Origin: Aspidapion aeneum
Taxonomy: Eukaryota > Arthropoda > Insecta > Coleoptera > Brentidae
Direction: 5' to 3'
DNA: 64,000 nucleotides
NCBI GenBank assembly: GCA_963576565.1
Contig: OY755038.1
Location: 64,756,908-64,820,907, forward strand
Under the pieces are notes generated by a model. The model was not told where the DNA came from, made no database searches, and saw only the letters and a program-made list of their open reading frames with translations. Below, one piece after another: positions 36,777 to 46,473 of this stretch (its first letter is position 1; each line of letters starts with the position of its first letter). The position numbers and the translations under genes were made by a program.

Positions 36777-38106
36777 TGTAACAAAACGGGATTTGAGCAT
36801 AAATGGTATTTTTGCCATTTATAAGTTTTTAAAGATTTTTAATTAAATATTGTTTTGACATCAACAAGCATTAATTATATGCAAGACTAGGTTAAGATTA
36901 AGTAAAATTTATGGCAACTCGGCGACTTGTTTTTAGGCATGTTTTCAGGTTCGCTGTATTTTAATAAAAGTTGTATTCGGCTAATATGTCCTTTGAGCCA
37001 CTAACATCAAAATAATTCATATTTTGTAACTGGAAACAAATTTGGTAAACTATTTTCAACTTTTAAGAAACACACTGTAAGATTTAAACTTTACCGAATT
37101 TCTAAATCCACGCATCTTTGAATTGCGGTGGTATTTTGTCTCTTTGTCTTTCTCGCCAATGCGAGGGAGCTTGAGATTCAGACCACGGCAGCCAAGAGTG
37201 TCTGTAGAGAAGAGTGGTGGAAGAAGTCCGTTAAAGAAAGCTTAGATTTAGACCAATCAGCTAGCGACAAACTGAGAATGTCTAGAGAGCGGGGTATTGA
37301 AACTTTCGAAAGTCGTCAGGGACTTTACTCTTTAGTTTGTCTTTGCCTAATATGGTACGTTACACTTTCATTCACACTTCTTAAGGGGGGTTTTATTTCA
37401 ACTGGGGAAATTAACAATTATTTTAACATTGTATAAAACTGTTAACTTTAATATTCATAATTATTTTGGTCTTTTCTTTTAGAGTTTATTGATTGTAAAG
37501 TCATTAATTATTACTGTTTCCAGTGTTTTGAAATAATGTGTTTAACTGTTTTATGGTTTTTTATCAACAAAATACAAACCATTCGTTGCCCTAAAATCGG
37601 CATTTTTAATTTATAACATATCCCAAACCTAAACAGTAATATTAAGTAAATTAAACAGTTGATTGAATAGTTTCACTCATTCAATCAACGTTTAAGATGT
37701 TGATAAATATATATATTTACAACAAATTTATAAAAGGTTTATAAAACCTAAAAGTTTAAGAAGTGTAAATATTTGAATACAAAAGTTTTATAGTACTAAA
37801 AAGTCGATATTCAACTAGTAAATATAAGAAGTGAAAGTGTGAAGCTACAAGAAGAAAATTGAAAAGGTATGTATGATTTCCTACATTAGTTATACATTTG
37901 AGAAAAACGTTTATAGCATACTTTTCCTCAAAGAACCGCCAAATTCCCTTTCGAGATCGTGTAAATTTAATAACATATAGTAACATTTAATCTTTTTATA
38001 ATTTATATAAGTTGTAGCCTAAGTTGGTAGCTTACAACATTTAAGCCTTGGCCACTTGAGGTGACAGTACCACTGTCACACACTGTGTATCTATATATCT
38101 GTTACA
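36777..38106 (+). repeat. 3' LTR of the 17.2-kb element
   Basis: Starts TGTAACAAAACGGG directly after the polypurine tract and ends TATATATCTGTTACA. High identity to the 5' LTR indicates a recent insertion. Confidence 0.92.
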
Positions 38107-38588
38107 GATATCACACACGCCATATTTTCACTTAAACTCTAATTTTTGACATCTACCCCCACCCTTTTTTTTAAATAAACTAAAATTCATTTTGTTTAAT
38201 TCCAGACTTAATTACCTTTCATTTGATATCACACACGCCATATTTTCACATAAACTCTAATTTTTGGAATCTACCCCCACCATTTTATTTGGCTTGCGTT
38301 CGGTGGATTTTGTTCATTTTTAAATGGGACCATCACGGCCCAAGACCCAACTTAGGTAACAAATTTCATTAAAATCGGACAAGCGGTTTTTGAGTTATGC
38401 CGGTTGGTCGTTACAGACAGACATACAGACAGACAGACAGACAGACAGACGGCAAAACAAAAAAGTCTCAAAATCATCTGAAACGCAAAGATATATAAGA
38501 ATTTTTGAAATCGGAGCAGCTTTTTTTTTCTCGAAAAAATTAGGATCACCATAGCTCACACTACTTATATAGTAGTAGTGTGAGCTAA
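38107..38588 (-). mobile_element. DINE-1/Helentron-like element copy B, right fragment
   Basis: This continues copy B exactly where 20901 breaks off: GATATCACACACGCC follows CTTTCGTTTGA in intact copies. It contains internal repeats, the GCCGGTTGGTCGTTACAGAC core, a shortened (ACAG)n tract and the terminal palindrome AGCTCACACTAC...GTAGTGTGAGCTAA. There is no coding capacity. Confidence 0.8.
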
Positions 38589-38962
38589 TAAAGAAAAATA
38601 GGATAAAATATATTTACTGTAATCGTCTGAAACACACCAGCAACCGTCCGTTATATTTTGTTTCGGTCAACTTTTTAGGTTGCTACCCGATTGCTAACTG
38701 TAATTTAACGAATTTTTTTAAGTTTTATTATTTTATTTGCCGAGATCTTTAGCCAGAATAGCGTTTTTTTTGTTTAGTTTGCAAACTATCGAAGAAATTT
38801 CGGACATTACACATTTTTAAACTTGCCTTTTTTGTTATTTTTAAAACTAACTAGTAATAATATAAAAAAGAGTCCGTCGTATTGCACCCTCAAGCTTTAA
38901 TCTTGTTAGATAGACCACCAGTAACTCGCGTCGTTTTCAAACCAGGGCAGGAGTTAAAGAAA

Positions 38963-39234
38963 AGTGGGAGGAGGGGTTGTCGGGCCTAAGAATTATCACA
39001 TTTTTTTTTTAAATAGTTTAAATCCACTTTTATTTGTTTACGATGGAAATAAATTTAAAATCATAAAATTGTATTTATAAATTTTCGGAAATATCAAAAA
39101 AACTCGAACAAAGGATCAGCTGCGATTTTGAAAATTATGTTTTTGTATTCTAGGGAAGCTTCCCTACAAATCCACATTTTTAGTTTTTTGGAGTGTTTCT
39201 ACCCAAACTTGGTTGAGCGACATCGTGAGGACTT
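38963..39234 (-). repeat. Right arm of the interrupted inverted-repeat element
   Basis: Inverted partner of 20119-20400, ending GGTTGAGCGACATCGTGAGG. The DNA between the arms and the inner insertions (20400-20662 and 38589-38962) is the remaining interior of this older element. It has no recognisable gene. Confidence 0.75.
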
Positions 39235-39476
39235 GGTTTTAAATGGCTACATTCAAATATCTTAACTATTTATAAAATGTCAGCAAATAATTTCGTAAAC
39301 GTAAAATTAATAAAATACATTAGCTTTCAGATTAAAATCTCAGTGGCTGCACACATATTTTTTTGCTACATTTTAGTATTTTAAGATTCTCACATTTGTT
39401 TTCATATTGTGATACGTTACCCTAAGTCTTATTATTACCACGGATCACCTATCCGTGTTATAACAGTTCAGTCCAA

Positions 39477-40373
39477 CTGTATAGGAAAGGGGGGCAAAAT
39501 ATGATACTAAATTTTATAGACTTATTTCTCCTATTAAATGATCACCATTGCGTTGGTCATTGGGAATTAAGTTTGGTAGATATGTTATCTTTATGTTTTA
39601 ATTTTCAATTTAAACGATTTAGAACTCTATCGTGCTTTTATTTTTATTTTTGTAGAAAGTTGAGTTTGCCTCATTTAGCCCCGCATACGGGCTAAAATGG
39701 GATACCTATATGTAACGAAACGGGCGGGGCGTTTGTGTAATTTAGAATCAAAATATTTTCAAGTTTTATTTATTAAAATACTAACCAAGTATTAAAATAC
39801 TACTAAGTTGTAATAAAAATACATTTATAATAACTAAATTTAGTATTTACAAACTTTATAAAGAATTAAAGCGACCCCTAGTCATTGATGTCGACTCTTC
39901 TACACGAATTTTCCGCCCATTTCTTGCAAAGACAACATAAAATACAACTTTCAGTAATGGTACCAAAAAAATTTTGGGGCAAAATTGGGCACAGGTTACT
40001 ATGTATAACAAGGTATCGTTTTGCCCCCATGAAAAAACCCCGTTTTGCTCCAAATCAGCAGTCTAATTCAAACAAAAATCATATAGATTAAAAGGCTAAT
40101 TTTACAGGCAATGCCTTTAATTATGAATAATACATAAACCCACTAATTGTTCAATGTGAACAAAGTTTTAAACGTCTGTAAAAATGTGCGCACAACATCA
40201 CATGTTGATCAAAAACCAACTTAAGCTCAGTCGACCGGCACCAATCATACTGCAGGGAGTTGAGCCAGTCATGGGGATAAAATATCTGATATTAAGTGGT
40301 TCGATTCTTGCTCAGTTTAGCTAAATATCACGTTTTACCCCCGTATCCCATTTTTGCCCTCTTTCCCCTACAG
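39477..40373. mobile_element. Inverted-repeat DNA element with GGGCAAAAT ends
   Basis: The left end is TGTATAGGAAAGGGGGGCAA followed by AATATGATAC. The right end, inverted, is TGTAGGGGAAAGAGGGCAAA followed by AATGGGATAC. TA dinucleotides flank both ends, compatible with a Tc1/mariner-type MITE. Internal GGGCTAAAATGGGATAC (39696) and GGGGCAAAATTGGGC (39976) echo the terminal motif. There is no transposase. Short frames here (64-68 codons) follow from the repeated motif. Confidence 0.5.
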
Positions 40374-41016
40374 ATTACCCTTTACGTGTATGGGTATACC
40401 TGCCACAAGCCAACTCATATGTGTACGTGCTTCACCTATGAAATTTACCCTGAACCGTTCAAATTGTCGTCAGTTAAAACTGAATTTGTGTAGTTGGCTT
40501 GAGACTAAATATTTTTAGAAAATCCGACAAACAATGGGATACAAAGTAAAGTACACTTAAATAAAGAATGAAAAGTGTAAAGTTTAGTGCAACATAGAAG
40601 TCTGATATTAAAATACTGCAAATAAGTAGATAAGACTACAGGCTTAAAAATTCTAGTAACTTGATAATTTTGAAATCCCCTATTTAGTAAGTAAACAAGA
40701 GCTCTAAGTACCCAAGTTTATTGGACAAAGTGGCATTATTTTTACACAAAGACACTTTACGTAACATTTATTAGTTGCAGGATTAGAGTTTCACTTTTTA
40801 TATTTTTTTTTATAATTTTTTATTAAACGCCCTGTTTATTTATAAGCGAATAAATAAATATTGCAACAGACAAAATGCCGGATTTAAATGTTTTGAAATT
40901 TTAATGTGTAATGGTCAACTGATAAACTAAAATATATTTTTTAAGGGGATTACTGAATCCTCGCCATTCTACCAAAACACTTATAATCCATCCGTGAACG
41001 CCAGTTTCTACGATTA

Positions 41017-41472
41017 TATAGGGTGTTTCAAAGTTCAATAACATAATTTTAGTGTTAAATTTCTTGAGTGATTTTAAGACATTATTATTATTATTATTTT
41101 AATGTGCTCACCATGCCATACTGGAGTATTTTTTATTTTGACGATAGCGGCCTTTGGTGCGAAGCGAAATAATTACAAAAAAATCGGGGGGAAAAATCTT
41201 CCCTAAAAAGATTTACCATATATATTTTTACTCATGTTTGTTATGTCTTGTAGTGTAGTACCTATAGCTACATATAAGCGCCACATTTAAACTAAGGAGC
41301 TCAAAATCTGCACCAGCTATAAACAAAAAACTAAAAAAAATTAATAAATAACACCCTATATCGCGAAAACAAAACTTTTGCGAACCTATGTTTATAAACA
41401 ATTTTTTACTTTAACTCACTTAAGAAATTTAATACTAAAATTATGTTATTGAATTTAGAAACACTCTGTATA
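41017..41472. mobile_element. MITE with TATAGGGTGTTTC-type inverted ends
   Basis: The left arm TATAGGGTGTTTCAAAGTTC continues with AATAACATAATTTTAGT. It is mirrored by the right arm at 41411-41472, ending GAAACACTCTGTATA. The arms are about 55 bp and match closely. TA-type flanks suggest a mariner-like MITE. Confidence 0.65.
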
Positions 41473-41630
41473 TTGTGAGAGCATATTACTAAAGGGAGAC
41501 TACTTCTGGTTAAAGTATGTACATACTACTAATACTAAAATTATGTTATTGAATTTAGAAACACTCTGTATATTGTGAGAGCATATTACTAAAGGGAGAC
41601 TACTTCTGGTTAAAGTATGTACATACTACA
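41431..41630. repeat. 100-bp tandem duplication covering the MITE right end
   Basis: 41431-41530 and 41531-41630 are two head-to-tail copies that differ at the last base. Each contains AATACTAAAATTATGTTATT, the CACTCTGTATATTGTGAGAG terminus and 55 bp of flanking DNA, so the MITE now has two right ends. Near identity implies a recent event. Confidence 0.95.
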
Positions 41631-41856
41631 GACCAATTGGGTTGCTGTATGACATATCCAGTTATAGCATAAGAAAAAAAAAGCTCAATTTGAGGAATAA
41701 TTAGAAGCAAATGACTCGATTTTTCCCAAAAACCAAAGGTAGATAATAAAAAAAAACAGGCTTTAGTACAGGATAAATTGTTGGACCTAGACACCTTGTA
41801 TATACCATAGAATTAAATTTGCTTTCAAAAAATTTTAGTTTAATACTGCTACATAC

Positions 41857-42027
41857 CCTGGTCACTAAGCGTAGTTATAACATCAGATGAAACAGGTCCT
41901 GTAAGGTCAATAACCTCTAAGATAAAGCTCTGGTGCAAGCCACCATCTTTGCCAGCAATGCATGTTACCTCCAGAGCCTGGTGGGTTAAATTATGGAGTG
42001 TGCAGCTTTTCGGAGGTTCAGGACGCT
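41857..42027 (-). CDS. Sidestep-like receptor, exon encoding N-terminal half of FN3 domain
   Basis: A 171-bp internal exon (57 codons), phase 1 to phase 1. The acceptor is TTTATTACAG just above 42027; the donor is CAGG/GTATGT at 41857/41856. It encodes RPEPPKSCTLHNLTH, a V-x-C, then AGKDGGLHQSFILEV and VITTLSDQ. The Pro-rich start, Cys-Thr-x-x-Asn, the second Cys and the Asp-Gly-Gly-Leu-x-Gln-Ser-Phe motif are those of the membrane-proximal FN3 domain in Sidestep-family proteins. Joining to 18633 restores a continuous domain with a junction Gly. Immunoglobulin-domain exons should lie beyond 64000. The paralogue cannot be named from one domain. Confidence 0.88.
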
Positions 42028-43092
42028 CTGTAATAAACCATAGCGGTAATATTTTTATAACTACAATATCAATGTATCATTTTAAATAAAACCGACCAAT
42101 TACATTTTTTGCAAATATCGTCAATCTGCTATTTAATTAAATAATATATATTCATTTAAGCAGAACGCTAACAGAATTTGTTTATTTGATATCTTTAGTC
42201 AACAGCTAAATCGTACTGATTACATTTTTTAAAGTACCACTAATTAGGTAAAATCTTTATTTAATCCTTATTTCCCAATGCAATGGGATGCGGATCCTAT
42301 TAAATACATAATACAATTGTAACTAAACTGTCAAAATTAAAATCAATAATAATTATTGTAAATTACCGTTTTATAGCAGTTTTTTTTTTACCCCAAGTAG
42401 GTAGGAATAAATTTTAATCGTTATTTTGTCAACAACATAAGACAATAAAAGTACTCGTAACGCTGAATTATTATTTACCTAAAATTGTTTAAAACATTTT
42501 AGTACATTTAAGACAAACACAGAAGAGGTATCATTCGAGAAGCGCCACCTTGCTATTATCGGGTATCATTTTAAAATAAATACTTTCGGGTAAGATTAAA
42601 AACTTAACTTAATTAACGGAATAATATCGGCTGTCCCAAGCTCTGTAGGGCTGTCCCATTTCAAAACACAGTAACTGCATTTTTTAAAAATTGGAGAAAA
42701 ACGATTTTTATAAAATTTTCAGGCCGCAGAAAATTATTAAAATAAATTAAATAAAAAAGTTATAGTTCCTGAAAGAAACCCTATATACATTTTTTTAAAG
42801 TAATTAAATAGAATAATTTGACTTTACAGTAGGTCGGCAGTCAAAAAACTAATTGAGCAAAGGCTTTTTCAGATAAATAAACAACTTAGCTCATATCAAA
42901 ACAAAGTAACTGCCCTTGCTGGATTTTGCTTTGTTGAGGGCTGCACTTTTTATACAAATTGAAGCAGATTTCCTATATCAAAACAGAGTAACTACAAAAC
43001 CTATTTCAAAACCCAGTAACTACGTAGTAGCAGTGGCGGCTCGTGAAAGTAAAGTTTGTGAGTTCTGCCGATAGGGTATAAAAAATGCTATT

Positions 43093-43254
43093 TTAGCTCA
43101 CACATATACTATACTATAGTAGTGTGAGCTATGGTGATCCTAATTTTTACGAGAAAAAAAAGTTGCTCCGATTTCAAAATTTTTTATATATCTTTGCGTT
43201 TCAGATGATTTTGAAACTTTTTTGTTGCGCCGTCTGTCTGTCTGTCTGTCTGTA

Positions 43255-43297
<43 letters not shown>

Positions 43298-43847
43298 ATG
43301 TCTGTATGTCTGTCTGTAACGACCAACGCGCATAACTCAAAAACCGCTCGGCCGATTTTAATGAAATTTGGTACCTAGGCTGGGTCTTGGGTCGAGATGG
43401 TCTTATTTAAAAATGAACAAAATCTACCGAACACAAACCAAATAAAATTAGAGTTTATGTGAAAATATGGCGTTTGTGATATCAAACGAAAGGTAATTGA
43501 GTCTGGAGTTAAACAAAATACATTTTAATTTATTTTAAAAAAAGGGTGGGGGTATATTTTAAAAATTAGAGTTTAAGTGAAAATATGGCGTGTGTGATAT
43601 CAAACGAAAGGGAATTGACTCCGGAGTTTAACAAAATACATATAGTTTTTGTTTTTTTTAAGGGTGGGGGTAGATTTCAAAAATTTGAGTTTAAGTCAAA
43701 ACATGGCTTGTGTGGTATCAAACAAAAGGTAATTTATTCTGGAGTTGAATAAAATATATTTCAGTTTTTAGTTATATTAGCTCACACGTACACTATAACT
43801 ATAGTACCTAGTGTGAGCTTAGGGGCCCATATATTGGCAGAGTATTT
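43093..43847 (+). mobile_element. DINE-1/Helentron-like element, copy C
   Basis: Same architecture as 27045-27782: terminal palindromes AGCTCACAC...GTGTGAGCT at both ends, (CTGT)n at 43231-43318, the CATAACTCAAAAACCGCT core, and internal repeats starting with GGGTGGGGGTA. The first repeat is shortened here. Non-coding. Confidence 0.7.
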
Positions 43848-44124
43848 TTACAGTCTCCAGATCACGTGGCTATGCGTTTGGCATCTTCTAAATAAATAAA
43901 TGCGCCCGCAAACACCCAACGCTGAGCCCTTCCGCCCGGAATTGTACTGGAACTGAAAGGTTTGCAGCTCTATTTTTGCCTAGATTTCGGTATCTAATAG
44001 TGGGTTTAAACATGCATGAATTTAGTGGCGCCAGTGTTCGCGCCAGTTCTATTGGCACGCCAGTAAAGGTTTACACTATTGTGCGAAAATTAAAAAGACT
44101 GGCACGCCAGTTTCATTTTTGAAC

Positions 44125-44290
44125 ACGATACGCGATATGTCGGCTGAACTCTCGGAAGCCTGCAAAACTTTGGGTGCTTCCGAAAAACTTTTAGGAGAAC
44201 TTGCAGCAGAAGATCCTGCGAGCTATAAAAACCATCTTCGAACGACAAAGCAACATTTTGATATTCTTCTAGAGTTTCTCTTATTTAAAC
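44125..44290 (+). pseudogene. PIF/Harbinger transposase, N-terminal fragment
   Basis: The frame encodes LLGELAAEDPASYKNHLRTT and then FDILLEFL. This matches the N-terminal pattern Leu-x-x-Glu-Leu-x-x-Glu-Asp-x-x-x-Tyr-x-x-x-x-Arg followed by Phe-(Asp/Glu)-x-Leu-Leu of Harbinger transposases. It ends abruptly where the internal deletion joins the partner gene; no DDE domain remains. Confidence 0.6.
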
Positions 44291-44610
44291 AACATTCTTT
44301 AAAACTCGGTCTGCTACTTTAAACCCTGGTACTTTTGGGGTGTATACTTCATTTGCACCGGCTCCGGAACGTTTGCTTTTTTTAATTTTTGTCAATTCCA
44401 AAGCATATTTATTTCTTATGGACCATATTTTTGCTTTTACTTCTGCAACTTCAAAACCTTCAATAGTCATTATTTTACTAATTTTTTGGGAAGCATTATC
44501 TCGACTATCTTTGTTTTTATATGAACTACTGTGTACATCCCATAAACAAGGAAAACATTCATAGCCTTCAAGAAACTGTATGGTCAGTTCTGCTGACCAC
44601 TTTTTTTAGC
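44285..44610 (-). pseudogene. Myb/SANT-MADF-like accessory protein of PIF/Harbinger
   Basis: The minus-strand frame reads WSAELTIQFLEGYECFPCLW, then about 40 residues later AKIWSIRNKYALELTKIKKS and GAGANEVYTPKVPGF. The Trp-spaced helices and the Lys-Lys-Ser-Lys-x-Ser-Gly linker are typical of the DNA-binding protein encoded next to Harbinger transposases. A start codon (MAKK) sits just upstream but one base out of frame across an A-run (44603-44609), so the gene is broken. Confidence 0.65.
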
Positions 44611-45879
44611 CATATTAAGCTATAAAAACAAAAATAAACAAAATTTTTAAGCTCAAACACAATGGAAATAAAAAATAATGAACTTAAAACTGGCGAGCCG
44701 ACGTGCAAGCACTTGTTTACACATGAAAATTTTCCTTTTCTGCGCGCATGCGTCACCACTGGCGCCAGCAAATTCAGTCAGCTGCAGACTTTTTTGATAC
44801 ATGCATGCAAAAAATAACTTGTGTGCAGGTCGGTGTTTACACTTGCAAATTTAACTTACTGGCGCGCCAGTTTTTATTGGCGCCAGCAAATCCATGCATG
44901 TGTAAACTCTCCTTAAACCCATGCGCAAGTAAGGTGCGGGGCGAAGGAAGGGGTTCCTAGCCGAGCACAGATCTCGTTAGCCGCCCAGCTACGTTGTGTT
45001 GCAATTTAGCAGCGCAACAATGCCAATAACTTCATTTGACCGACTGTAAAATACGGCCTTCGGCGACGGCGCGCGGCGTCATACTCAACACACGTACGCG
45101 ATTTGAAGGCCTACTATACCAACACCGAACCGAAAATATACTGCTATTCTAATTATTTTAGAAATGAAATAATTATATTAGAAAAATAGCAGCGGCTGAA
45201 AAATAGTCAAATATTATGAAAATTTTGGGGGTTCTGCAGCTCTGCAGCCCTTGTGCACTAGACGCCCCTGCGTAGTAGTTACTAGGTTTTCATATGGGTT
45301 TTGTTAGTTAATGTGCTTTGAAATGGGAAAAGAATCGGTCGAATGTCAGTTACTGTGTTTTGCATCTACACTATCTTCCTTATTTGTGGACCAATTTTAG
45401 TTTTAAAAATAACAAAAGATCGAGCAAAACTTAGTAACCTCAAATTACTAAAAATTTCGATTTTGAAAAAAAATTCAATAACTGTGTTTTGACATGGGAC
45501 AGGCGATATGCCGTTGTTACTAAATACACTGTTCTACACGATATTCCTTTCTGGGTGACTGATTTTTTATCCTAAATGGCATTTTCGTTCTTAAACAGAA
45601 TCTGTAATTTAAATTGCTCTCTCCGGCACAGATTTTGAGATATTCAGTGTTTTATGGTAAAATTCGGTTTCCGTTGGTTATGCAAGTTTGACGAAAGAAT
45701 TATATGGGGTGCTTCAACATGTATTAACAAAAGTTAAATATCAAGATCACAAATGAAGAATTTGCGGAGACAAAATAAAAGCAATGATACTGGGCATGTA
45801 AGGAGGATATACGAAGTACTGTTGTTTTTTATGCGTGAGATAGTCGTGCTCGAAAAGAACATTTTTTAAGTACAGTATT

Positions 45880-46473
45880 GGCCAACCAGAAAACTAACCA
45901 TTTGGAGAGAAAAATGTGACAAATGAATCTCTTGTTGCCCCTCAAGATGTGATTTTACCACCGCTTTACATTAAATTGGGTTTAATCAAGCAATTTGTGA
46001 AAGCAATGGATAGAAATGGCCAAGGATTTGCTTACTTTACTACCAAGTTCCCCCGCTTGTCTGATGCAAAAATTAAAAAGGGTATATTTGTGGGACCACA
46101 AATAAGATATCTGATAAAAGACGATACTTTCGACACACTTTTGTCTACAAAAGAAGAGCGTTCATGGATTATGGTTCAAGAAAGTATGTAAGCAGTTTTT
46201 GGGAAGACATGAAGAAAGTTACTTAAGGAAATGTTAAATGCATATAAAGATATAGGATGTAATATGTCTCTGAAAGTTCATTTTATGCATTCCCATTTAG
46301 ACTACTTTCCAAATGATGGCAGCAAGGTATCAGATGAGCATGCAGAGCGCTTCCATCAAGAGATAGCGGGAATGGAAAAGAGGTATGAGGGAATATGGCA
46401 ACCGTCAATGCTTGCACACTACTGCCGGAACCTTAAAAGAGATTGCGACGACAAATACAATAGAAAAAAATAA
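45880..46473 (+). pseudogene. Broken repeat-encoded protein gene, family unassigned
   Basis: One reading frame encodes LPPLYIKLGLIKQFVKAMDR, IKKGIFVGPQIRYLIKDD, then NMSLKVHFMHSHLDYFP and DEHAERFHQEIAGMEKRYEG, ending CRNLKRDC. I know this protein type as a recurrent repeat-associated sequence in invertebrate genomes, but I cannot name its transposon class. Two in-frame stops (46189-46191 and near 46210) and a frameshift near 45915 inactivate it. Missing upstream domains may have carried the catalytic part. Confidence 0.6.

Larger units (their letters stand above)
20902..38106 (+). mobile_element. 17.2-kb LTR retrotransposon without visible gag or pol (LARD-like)
   Basis: The ends are TGTAACA and TGTTACA. 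Two direct LTRs (1322 and 1330 bp) differ at only a few sites before their last 20 bases. A polypurine tract precedes the 3' LTR and a TGG-starting primer-site candidate follows the 5' LTR. The target duplication is GACA (20898-20901) / GATA (38107-38110), with one mismatch. The element split a DINE-1-like copy, and rejoining the flanks restores that copy. The 14.5-kb interior has no frame resembling gag, protease, RT or integrase, only small LINE pieces and another DINE-1-like copy. It probably depends on proteins from another element. The superfamily cannot be assigned. Confidence 0.85.
18634..41856 (-). other. 23.2-kb intron splitting the FN3 domain of the sidestep-like gene
   Basis: Bounded by donor GTATGT (minus strand, 41856-41851) and acceptor TATAG (ending at 18634). 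The intron is phase 1 and filled by nested transposons, described separately. Between them, 18640-18780, 19550-20100 and 40380-41010 are AT-rich DNA in which I see nothing specific. Confidence 0.8.
44000..44920. mobile_element. Internally deleted PIF/Harbinger-type element
   Basis: The ends have GTTTAAACATGCATG (44004) and CATGCATGTGTAAAC (44892-44906), with repeated TGGCGCCAG and CTGGCGCGCCAG subterminal motifs. It carries remnants of both genes typical of this superfamily, a transposase N-terminus (plus strand) and a Myb/SANT-MADF-like protein (minus strand), facing each other. The middle of the transposase gene, including its catalytic domain, is missing. The 3-bp target site is not clear. 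Confidence 0.7.
43031..45270. mobile_element. hAT-type DNA transposon, non-autonomous, carrying two other elements
   Basis: The left end is CAGTGGCGGCTCGTG and the right end, inverted, is CAGGGGCGTCTAGTG. The target duplication CGTAGTAG is a perfect 8 bp (43023-43030 and 45271-45278). Own sequence remains at 43031-43092, 43848-43999 and 44921-45270 and is GC-richer than the region. No transposase remains. A DINE-1-like copy and a PIF/Harbinger remnant are inserted inside. Confidence 0.85.
42624..45510. mobile_element. Palindromic element with CAAAACACAGTAACTG subterminal repeats (host of a hAT insertion)
   Basis: The outer ends are ATATCGGCTGTCCCA (42624) and TGGGACAGGCGATAT (45495-45509). 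A 16-base motif, CAAAACACAGTAACTG or close variants, occurs at 42662, 42897, 42979 and 43007. It appears inverted at 45347 and 45476. Removing the hAT insertion (43031-45278, including one target copy) leaves an element of about 640 bp. Its insertion point is a near-perfect palindrome (ACCCAGTAACTAC / GTAGTTACTAGGT). No coding sequence; superfamily unknown. Confidence 0.65.

Noticed and set aside
39856..40091. Overlapping short frames near the GGGCAAAAT motif
   Set aside because: They are explained by repeats of the element's terminal motif; no family match and no splice context.
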